From: Bryobacteraceae bacterium
Lineage (GTDB): Bacteria; Acidobacteriota; Terriglobia; Bryobacterales; Bryobacteraceae
DNA: 11,780 nt
Assembly: GCA_030044325.1 (NCBI GenBank)
Contig: JASHWA010000500.1
Coordinates: forward strand, 1-11,780
Reading direction: 5' to 3'
The notes below the pieces were generated by a model. It was not told the DNA's origin and did no database searches. It saw nothing but the letters and a program-made list of their open reading frames with translations. Positions 1 through 5,212 of this stretch are shown piece by piece. Position numbers and translations under genes: made by a program. The first letter of the stretch is position 1; each line of letters starts with the position of its first letter.

Positions 1-380
1 TGGCCTTCCCACTGATCGTCGTGCATCCAGAGGACGTGGCCGTCGGAGCGGTGGAACTCGGAATACACGTTGATGAAACCCTGCACCCAATAATCGCCGG
101 GAGGGATTTCGGAAAGGCTCACGACGGGAGTTCCGAGATCGGTGGCGTCGATGACCACGGATTTTCCGGGCGCGAGTTCATCGATATCGCGGCCAAAAAA
201 CGGCATGCCGACGCGGCCGATTTCGAGGCGCGGCTCGCGATCGTTGTTGCGCGTGATCATCACGTAGACGCGTCCGGTGATGGGGCCGGCATGGGCGGAA
301 GCGGGATAGGAGATTTCGAACTGAGTATCGGCGGCGAAGGCGAGCGGAAGAATTAGCAGCGTTGGGAGCAGCTTTCGCAT
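1..380 (-). CDS. Secreted protein, N-terminal part (resembles the N-terminal domain of esterase-like hydrolases); partial
   Basis: Partial gene: it begins at the ATG at 380-378 and stays open to the window edge (126 codons plus two bases). The first ~16 residues (MRKLLPTLLILPLAFA, then ADTQ) form a typical Sec signal peptide, so the product should be exported. The mature part has an Ig-like or beta-sandwich character with little predicted helix. It ends in a patch containing YWVQGFINVYSEFHRSDGH and then HDDQWEG. I recall similar HRxDGH...DQWEGQ patches in front of the alpha/beta-hydrolase domain of secreted enterochelin-esterase-like proteins from Acidobacteria. That assignment is from memory and the catalytic part is outside the window, so function remains tentative. 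There is no Shine-Dalgarno sequence before the ATG; a TATAAT box at 392-387 suggests a leaderless message. The neighbour to the right is divergent. Confidence 0.65.
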   Translation of the reverse strand, partial: MRKLLPTLLILPLAFAADTQFEISYPASAHAGPITGRVYVMITRNNDREPRLEIGRVGMPFFGRDIDELAPGKSVVIDATDLGTPVVSLSEIPPGDYWVQGFINVYSEFHRSDGHVLWMHDDQWEG

Positions 381-386
381 CTCGTT

Positions 387-392
387 ATTATA
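387..392 (-). promoter_or_regulatory. Candidate -10 box (TATAAT) for the gene at 1-380
   Basis: A perfect TATAAT reads on the minus strand at 392-387. Transcription starting about seven bases downstream would fall on or next to the A of the ATG at 380, which predicts a leaderless mRNA and agrees with the lack of a ribosome-binding site. No good -35 hexamer sits 16-18 bases upstream (CTCAGT at 415-410), so this is a -10-only prediction. Confidence 0.35.
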
Positions 393-477
393 TGAATGTC
401 GGAAAGGGGACTGAGTTCCGATGGCACGCGTGTCTCTACGAGGTCCTCCCGCAAAGATAGATGGTCATAAACTATGG

Positions 478-499
478 ACCCGGCGTTGCGGCGCCGGGT
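478..499. other. Perfect 8-bp inverted repeat (hairpin) in a divergent intergenic region
   Basis: ACCCGGCG at 478-485 pairs perfectly with CGCCGGGT at 492-499 across a six-base loop (TTGCGG). It lies between the divergent genes at 1-380 and 565-852. No T-run follows on either strand, so a factor-independent terminator is unlikely. It could be an operator or a 5'-leader hairpin for the toxin-antitoxin-like pair. The rest of 381-564 holds a short candidate leader frame at 517-561 and otherwise nothing I recognise. Confidence 0.35.
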
Positions 500-516
500 A
501 ATCCGGAGTGGAGGGA

Positions 517-561
517 ATGAGCGCTTTCGGTTTGAGCGGCAGATTCTGCTCTAATCAATAA
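517..561 (+). CDS. Candidate 14-codon leader ORF upstream of the DUF433 gene
   Basis: A purine-rich GGAGGGA at 510-516 directly precedes an ATG at 517. This opens a 14-residue frame (MSAFGLSGRFCSNQ) ending in TAA at 559-561, three bases before the ATG of the DUF433 gene at 565. The downstream gene has only a poorly spaced AAGAG of its own at 560-564. Ribosomes finishing the short frame could therefore restart on it by translational coupling. The ribosome-binding site is unusually close to the ATG, and the peptide has no recognisable family. Treat this as a possible leader peptide only. Confidence 0.25.
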   Translation: MSAFGLSGRFCSNQ

Positions 562-564
562 GAG

Positions 565-852
565 ATGGCGGCGACGGTCGAGATCGGGACGTTGATTTCG
601 CGGACGCCGGGCGTTTGCGGCGGAAGGCCGTGCGTCGCGGGGACGAGGATTTTGGTGACGCCGATCGCGAAGATGCACAACCAGGGAATGACGGTGGAGG
701 AGATCGCCGCCAGTTGGGAGCATATTTCGATCGCGCAAGTTCATGCCGCGCTCGCATATTATTTTGCGAATAAGGTTGAAGTGCACGCCGCCCTCGAAGA
801 GGAGGAGCGGGAGTACGAACGCCTTGCGAAGCAGTTTCCGCGCCAGCCTTAA
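565..852 (+). CDS. DUF433 family protein, probable antitoxin of a DUF433/DUF5615 pair
   Basis: The 95-aa protein carries the DUF433 signature. A GVCGGRPCVAGTRI block (residues 16-29) is followed by the helix-turn-helix-like part GMTVEEIAASWEHIS (41-55) and then QVHAALAYYFANK (58-70) with an acidic, helical C-terminus. DUF433 proteins are small winged-helix-like proteins commonly encoded just before PIN-like DUF5615 proteins, and the pair is regarded as a VapBC-like toxin-antitoxin module. That arrangement is seen here: the TAA at 850-852 is two bases before the GTG of a DUF5615 gene. The expected role is to bind and neutralise the nuclease-like partner and perhaps repress its own promoter. 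Family membership is clear; the antitoxin role is inferred from family and context. Because the partner is frameshifted, this may now be an orphan. Confidence 0.85.
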   Translation: MAATVEIGTLISRTPGVCGGRPCVAGTRILVTPIAKMHNQGMTVEEIAASWEHISIAQVHAALAYYFANKVEVHAALEEEEREYERLAKQFPRQP

Positions 853-854
853 AA

Positions 855-1210
855 GTGCTCAAGTTCTATCTTGACGAAGACGTCATGGCCCGTGATTTAG
901 CCTCTGCTTTGCGGTCCACGGCGTCGATATCATTACAGCAGCGGACGCCGATTTACTGGGAGTGAGCGATGCGGAGCAGCTTGCCTTCGCGTCGGGAAAT
1001 GTGCGCGCTCTGTACACTTGCAATGCGGCGGACTTCTGTCGAATTCACTTGGAGTGGTCAGCAGGCCGGCGCGCCCACGCCGGGATCGTGATCGGCTTCC
1101 AGCAAAGGTACTCAGTCGGTGAACAAGCGCGGAGACTGCTGCGCCAGGATGCCGCGAGAACGGCAGCGAAGATGCGGAATCGTATCGAGTACCTAAGCAA
1201 CTGGGGTTGA
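855..1210 (+). pseudogene. DUF5615 PIN-like toxin, interrupted by a frameshift near 912-917
   Basis: The 5' part starts at GTG 855 and reads VLKFYLDEDVMARDLASALR, the classic start of DUF5615 proteins with the first acidic cluster. This frame then drifts into unrelated codons and stops at TGA 963-965. From 914 the -1 frame resumes the family sequence: HGVDIITAADADLLG, SDAEQLAFA, then YTCNAADF, ending at TGA 1208-1210. One inserted base (for example TCCCAC instead of TCCAC at 915-919) would restore the family-typical ALRSHGVD junction and a protein of about 118 aa. The acidic positions expected of a PIN-like nuclease are still present: D in LDED, D/E in SDAEQ and D in AADF. No standard slippery heptamer is visible, so a mutation or assembly error is likelier than programmed frameshifting. 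The last 18 bases overlap the convergent gene at 1193. Confidence 0.8.
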
Positions 1211-2563
1211 CGACTCTTCGCTCTCTGGCGTCTTGGCGACGCGGCGGCCGCGCGTCAGGACGTTGATCCCCCACAAACCGCCGGCGATCACGATCGCGGC
1301 CATCGCCCAATGGATCAGTGTGAGAACGAAGGCGGGCGTCAGCTCCGGCACCTGGATGTGGAACTGGCTGAACACGGCCCAGCGGTCCATCATCCAATGC
1401 CAGGCCGTGTGGGCGACGATGGCCGAAAGAATGATGGCGCCCATGCGCTCGGCGACGACGTAGCCGAACAGCACGTCCAGCACGGGAATCATGATCATCA
1501 GCACCAGAAGCTGGCCCAGTTCGACGCCGATGTTGAAGGCGAGCAGAGACGTGAGCATGTGCGTGCCGGCGAATTGCATGGTTTCGCGCAGCGCGAAGGA
1601 GAATCCGAAGCCGTGCACCAGTCCGAAGCCGAACGCGATCATCCAGCGGCGATGCACGGTAGCCTGCCCGATGATGTTCTCAATCGCCATGTAAAAAATC
1701 GAGAGGGCGATCAGGGTCTCGATCAGCGGTGGGAACCACAACGCGTCGGGCGCGAGATTGTAGGCCGAGGCGATCAGCGTGATCGAATGCGCCACGGTGA
1801 ACGCCGTCACGATCGGAATCAGCGCGCGTAGCTTGCGGAACGGGATGACCAGGCAGAACAGGAACAGCAAATGATCGGTCCCATCGAGAATGTGATGGAA
1901 GCCGAGATCGACGAAGCGCAGCGCGGCCTGATACCAGCGCGGATCGAGCCGAACCAGTCCTGGATCGCCCAGAAACTCGAACGCTCGCACCGCGCCTGAG
2001 GGCGTCACGAACCGCAGCGTCGTCACCGTACGCAGACCCAGGCGCGCCAGGCGCGGATCGATCGAAAAACGCGAATGGTCCGATGCGATGGGATATTCGA
2101 GCAGCACGTCGAACAGCATCTGGTTCCAGACGTCGTTGGTATTCTCCGGCAGTTTCGGTCCGAGAACGTTGGAGAGCGCGGTCTCATACGACCCAAAGGC
2201 GCGGTTCGACATGAGCGACAGCCGCGTCGCGACGATGCGCGGCGCCGGCAGCCGAACGTCGTTTTCCTCAATGTCGATGAAGTTCGAAATCCACAGTTTG
2301 GCGGCGTCGGGCAGAAGCTGCTCCGACCCGTTAATGTCGATATAGCCGGAGGCGCCGCGCTCCGGAAAATTGATGTCGCGCATGGCGATCAGCGGGACGC
2401 GCAGGAGCAGGCGCAGGGTATGGCCTTCCGGCTTGAGGAAGGTCTGCACGGTGACATCGCTGGGGATGTCATGCGCGCCGGCGGCGGACGGGATCAGGAG
2501 CGAGAGCAACGCGCCCAAAAGACGGTGGTTGCGCAGACGGGAATTGTGTATAATGACTGCCAC
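1193..2563 (-). CDS. HupE/UreJ-family membrane protein with a secreted N-terminal domain
   Basis: The 456-aa protein starts with a signal peptide (residues ~1-30, ending SAAGA before HD). A beta-rich extracytoplasmic domain of about 180 residues follows, then from ~215 a polytopic membrane domain with roughly seven spans. Family hallmarks are HHILDGTDHLLF (223-234), VAHSITL (258-264), FGFGLVHGFGFSF (311-323), FNIGVELGQ (343-351) and AHTAWHW (384-390). This gives a set of intramembrane His, Asp, Asn and Glu residues suited to metal binding. HupE and UreJ are Ni/Co permeases linked to hydrogenase and urease; this longer variant (HupE/UreJ_2) is common in soil bacteria and its substrate is unproven. 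No hydrogenase or urease gene is nearby. The best-supported start is a GTG at 2563 without a visible Shine-Dalgarno sequence; TTG at residue 16 is the alternative but would shorten the signal peptide. It is divergent from the propeller gene at 2677. Confidence 0.85.
   Translation of the reverse strand: MAVIIHNSRLRNHRLLGALLSLLIPSAAGAHDIPSDVTVQTFLKPEGHTLRLLLRVPLIAMRDINFPERGASGYIDINGSEQLLPDAAKLWISNFIDIEENDVRLPAPRIVATRLSLMSNRAFGSYETALSNVLGPKLPENTNDVWNQMLFDVLLEYPIASDHSRFSIDPRLARLGLRTVTTLRFVTPSGAVRAFEFLGDPGLVRLDPRWYQAALRFVDLGFHHILDGTDHLLFLFCLVIPFRKLRALIPIVTAFTVAHSITLIASAYNLAPDALWFPPLIETLIALSIFYMAIENIIGQATVHRRWMIAFGFGLVHGFGFSFALRETMQFAGTHMLTSLLAFNIGVELGQLLVLMIMIPVLDVLFGYVVAERMGAIILSAIVAHTAWHWMMDRWAVFSQFHIQVPELTPAFVLTLIHWAMAAIVIAGGLWGINVLTRGRRVAKTPESEESSTPVA
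2549..2554 (+). promoter_or_regulatory. Candidate -10 box (TATAAT) for the propeller gene
   Basis: A perfect TATAAT lies on the plus strand inside the first codons of the divergent HupE-like gene. Initiation about seven bases downstream (near 2561) would give the propeller gene a leader of roughly 115 nt. No convincing -35 is found at 16-18 bp spacing; the nearest TTG-containing hexamer (TTGCGC, 2529-2534) is 14 bp away. Confidence 0.3.
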
Positions 2564-2610
2564 TGTTGTAAATCGTAGTACAAGGATCGTGAAAACGTAG
2601 GGTACAACAG
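2563..2610. promoter_or_regulatory. Inverted repeat CTGTTGTA/TACAACAG between divergent genes, candidate operator
   Basis: CTGTTGTA at 2563-2570 is matched by its perfect complement TACAACAG at 2603-2610, 32 bases apart. An additional TACAA at 2579-2583 forms a shorter palindrome with the left arm (TTGTA, 2566-2570). The set spans the start codon of the leftward HupE-like gene and the leader of the rightward propeller gene. A regulator bound here could control both. The arms are short, so chance is not excluded. Confidence 0.3.
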
Positions 2611-2676
2611 AAAGGTTTGTTTGAAAAGGCGGCCCGGTCCGCCGGCAGCAAACCGAGAAAGGTTAGGGAGAAGAGA

Positions 2677-4038
2677 ATGAAGCGGAATGTCTATGTCGCC
2701 GCGGCCCTGGCGGGTACGTTGATCGCGCTCGGGGTCGCCTCCGCGGTGCTCGACAAGAAACTGGTGGTGCATGCCGCCACGACGCAGGCGCCGAAATTCG
2801 AAGTGGATCCGATGTGGCCGAAGCCGCTGCCCAATCACTGGGTGATGGGCAACGTGATCGGCGTTTCGGTGGATGCGCAGGATCACATCTGGATCATTCA
2901 TCGCCAGGGGTCGCTCGAAGCGATGGAATTGTACGGAGTCGCCAACCCGCCCAAGGGCGCGAACAAACGCCACAACGGCGTGGTGGAGTCGGAATGCTGC
3001 GTTCCCGCTCCGCCGGTGCTGTGTTTCGACGAGCAGGGCAACCTGATCAAGAGCTGGGGCGGCGAGGATGGTCCCGATTACGTCTGGCCGGACTCGAATC
3101 ACGGGATTTTCGTGGACTATAAAGGCAACGTATGGATCGGCGGCAACGGCCGCGGAACTCCTGCGGGAGGGGCGCGCGGACGCGGGGCTCGCGGTGCAGC
3201 CGCGGCGGGCGCAGGACGCGCGGGCGGAACCGAGGACGAGTCGCAGATCGCGGCGCGCGGACGCGGGCGCGGTCCGGCGACGGTGCACGACAGCATGGTG
3301 ATGAAGTTCACCCAAGATGGAAAATTCCTGATGCAGATCGGGCATTCCGGCGCGAAAATCGACAGCAACGACGAGCACAATCTCGGCCTGCCTGCCAAGG
3401 AGTACGTCGATCCGAAGACGAACGAGCTGTACGTGGCCGACGGCTATGGGAACAAGCGCGTGATCGTGTTCGACGCGGAGACCGGAGCGTATAAGCGCCA
3501 TTGGGGCGCCTTCGGACATCGTCCTGACGATACCAATCCGGGGGCCTACGATCCCAGCGCGCCCGAAGATCAGCAGTTCCGCAACCCGGTGCACTGCGCC
3601 GAACTCTCCAACGACGGCCAGGTGTACGTTTGCGACCGTCCCAACGATCGCATCCAGGTGTTCAAACCAGATGGGACTTTCGTGAAGGAGAAGATCCTTT
3701 ATAAGGACACGCTCGGCGACGGATCGGTGTGGGACATCGCGTTTTCGAAAGACAAGGAACAGAAATACATCTACCTTGCCGACGGCGCCAACGAAAAAGT
3801 TCACATCCTCGACCGCAACACGCTTGACGTGCTCGCCAGCTTCGGCGACGGAGGCCGCCAGCCGGGCGAATTTTACGCGGTCCACAGCATCGCGACGGAT
3901 TCCAAGGGCAACATCTTCACGACGGAGACGTATCGCGGGCAGCGCATCCAGAAGTTCGTCTACAAGGGCATGGGGCCGGTGACCAAGACGGATGAGGGAG
4001 TGCTCTGGCCGAAGACCGCCAAGAGCCCGACGCAGTAA
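2677..4038 (+). CDS. Secreted six-bladed beta-propeller (NHL-repeat) protein
   Basis: The chosen start is ATG 2677, preceded by AGGGAG at 2665-2670; an upstream in-frame TTG at 2617 lacks a ribosome-binding site. The 453-aa product begins with basic residues and a hydrophobic segment (residues ~5-24), a signal peptide or membrane anchor. The rest contains NHL-type blades: VIGVSVDAQDHIWII (60-74), HGIFVDYKGNVWIGG (142-156), LYVADGYGNKRVIVFD (251-266), GQVYVCDRPNDRIQVF (314-329), YIYLADGANEKVHILD (364-379) and HSIATDSKGNIFTTE (403-417). Acidobacterial proteins of this type are often labelled SMP-30-like or as peptidyl-alpha-hydroxyglycine alpha-amidating lyase relatives. No enzyme activity can be assigned from the sequence. 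The motif ESECCVPAPPVL (104-115) with adjacent cysteines is notable. A Gly/Ala/Arg-rich insert at ~157-203 interrupts the propeller. It is divergent from the HupE-like gene and convergent with kdp. Confidence 0.85.
   Translation: MKRNVYVAAALAGTLIALGVASAVLDKKLVVHAATTQAPKFEVDPMWPKPLPNHWVMGNVIGVSVDAQDHIWIIHRQGSLEAMELYGVANPPKGANKRHNGVVESECCVPAPPVLCFDEQGNLIKSWGGEDGPDYVWPDSNHGIFVDYKGNVWIGGNGRGTPAGGARGRGARGAAAAGAGRAGGTEDESQIAARGRGRGPATVHDSMVMKFTQDGKFLMQIGHSGAKIDSNDEHNLGLPAKEYVDPKTNELYVADGYGNKRVIVFDAETGAYKRHWGAFGHRPDDTNPGAYDPSAPEDQQFRNPVHCAELSNDGQVYVCDRPNDRIQVFKPDGTFVKEKILYKDTLGDGSVWDIAFSKDKEQKYIYLADGANEKVHILDRNTLDVLASFGDGGRQPGEFYAVHSIATDSKGNIFTTETYRGQRIQKFVYKGMGPVTKTDEGVLWPKTAKSPTQ
3171..3267 (+). 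repeat. In-frame 16-bp direct repeat within the low-complexity insert of the propeller gene
   Basis: GGCGCGCGGACGCGGG occurs at 3171-3186 and again at 3252-3267. The 81-bp offset keeps the reading frame, so both copies encode ARGRG. They lie in the insert rich in Gly, Ala and Arg between blades, which suggests growth by local duplication or slippage of GC-rich DNA. The protein is otherwise a regular propeller, so the segment is probably a flexible exposed loop. Confidence 0.6.
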
Positions 4039-4049
4039 TTTCACTTGCG

Positions 4050-4076
4050 GGGACAGCCGGTGTGGGCGGCTGTCCC
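4050..4076. terminator. Hairpin between convergent genes, candidate bidirectional terminator
   Basis: GGGACAGCC at 4050-4058 pairs perfectly with GGCTGTCCC at 4068-4076 around a nine-base loop. It starts 11 bases after the propeller gene's stop and touches the stop codon (TAG, 4078-4076) of the last kdp-operon gene on the other strand. The position fits a shared terminator. There is no run of T on either side, so it may work with Rho, protect 3' ends, or be a dispersed intergenic repeat. Confidence 0.45.
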
Positions 4077-5212
4077 TAGAACACCACCGGCCGGCGCTCG
4101 GCGACCACGGTCACCTGGCGGTCGTTGGCCAGCCGGACCACCTGCATCACCAGGTCGTTTTTGCGCATCCAGCCGGCCAGGCGATTGGCGGGTTTTGAAA
4201 GAAAAATCTGCGCGACGCCGTTTTCCCGCGCGAATTCGACCAGCGCTTCCGCAGCGTGAGCACTTTGTAAAACCCGAGTTTCGATGCGCAGCTTGCGCGC
4301 AAAATCCAGGTGCCGTTCGATGGTTTCCCGATCCTGTTTGGGCAGCGCCGCCATGCCACCGGGCGGCACCACGCACACCGCGAAGCAATCGGCTTGCAGA
4401 TAATCGGCGACGCGCTTCCCGCGCCGGATCAGCGCCGCGGTCGCCGGCGACTCGTTGACATGGATCAGAATCCGCTCGGCGGAATCGACCATGCGCGACG
4501 GCCCTGCCGCGCTCAAGCCGTCCTGCCGCAAATCCACTTCATGCGCCGTCTGCCGCAGCGCGATCTCGCGCAGCGCGCCCAGCGTCGATTCCTTGAAAAA
4601 ATTGGTCAGCGCCTGCTGCGCTTTCTCTTTCCCGTAAATCGCGCCGCGATGCAGGCGATTGAGCAGCGCCGCAGGCGGCACATCGATCAGCACGACTTCA
4701 TCGGCCTGCTCCACCACCCAATCCGGAATGGTTTCGCGCACGCGAATCCCGGTGATGTCGCGCACCTGGTCGTTCAGGCTCTCCAGGTGCTGGACGTTCA
4801 TGGTGGTCATCACGCTGATTCCCGAATCGAGCAGGATCATCACGTCTTCCCAGCGCTTCACCCGCTCGGCGCCGGGAACGTTGGTGTGCGGAAATTCGTC
4901 GACGGCGCAGATCTCCGGATGGCGCGCGAGAATCGCGGCCGTGTCCATTTCTTCGAACTCCCGACCGCGATAGGTAAGCTTGCGGCGGGGGATCATTTCG
5001 AGCCCTTCGGTTCTCTGAATGGTATCCACGCGGCCGTGCGGCTCGAAATATCCGACCACCACATCGCGGCCCTGGCGCCTGGCTTCCTGCGCCTCTTCGA
5101 GCATCTTATAAGTTTTGCCGACGCCCGCCGCGTAGCCGAGAAAAATGGTCAGCTCGCCGCGCCGCCGCGGGGCCGCTTCAGGCGAGTTGGAGTTCGTTGT
5201 GGGCTGGCTCAT
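4076..5212 (-). CDS. kdpD: Kinase-less KdpD: KdpD N-terminal sensor domain plus Usp domain
   Basis: The 378-aa protein matches only the cytoplasmic N-terminal half of KdpD. A P-loop GYAAGVGKT (26-34), the conserved YFEPHGR (55-61), a Walker-B-like AVDEFPHTN (103-111) and the TTMNVQHLESLND block (136-148) define the KdpD domain. Residues ~245-370 form a Usp-like domain (AERILIHVNES; later VAQIFLSKPANRL). It stops where full-length KdpD (about 900 aa in E. coli) would enter its membrane spans and HisKA/HATPase domains; none follow, and the next gene is convergent. Short KdpDs are known in some bacteria, for example cyanobacteria, where they are thought to sense for, or act with, a separate kinase. 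The start ATG at 5212 lies inside the 3' end of the preceding paralogue (35-nt overlap), so translation is probably coupled. It is the last gene of the operon. The partner kinase or target is not in this window. Confidence 0.9.
   Translation of the reverse strand: MSQPTTNSNSPEAAPRRRGELTIFLGYAAGVGKTYKMLEEAQEARRQGRDVVVGYFEPHGRVDTIQRTEGLEMIPRRKLTYRGREFEEMDTAAILARHPEICAVDEFPHTNVPGAERVKRWEDVMILLDSGISVMTTMNVQHLESLNDQVRDITGIRVRETIPDWVVEQADEVVLIDVPPAALLNRLHRGAIYGKEKAQQALTNFFKESTLGALREIALRQTAHEVDLRQDGLSAAGPSRMVDSAERILIHVNESPATAALIRRGKRVADYLQADCFAVCVVPPGGMAALPKQDRETIERHLDFARKLRIETRVLQSAHAAEALVEFARENGVAQIFLSKPANRLAGWMRKNDLVMQVVRLANDRQVTVVAERRPVVF

Noticed and set aside
905..920. Programmed -1 frameshift in the DUF5615 gene
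   Set aside because: No X-XXY-YYZ slippery heptamer and no clear stimulating stem directly after it; a point deletion or sequence error is simpler.
2617..2676. TTG start at 2617 for the propeller protein
   Set aside because: It would put 20 polar, basic residues before the signal sequence and has no suitable ribosome-binding site, whereas ATG 2677 has AGGGAG and leads directly into a signal peptide.
2494..4044. Open frame of ~516 codons on the minus strand opposite the propeller gene
   Set aside because: The plus-strand gene has a signal peptide, ribosome-binding site and repeated NHL blades; the antisense frame has none and also runs across the intergenic region into the HupE-like gene.
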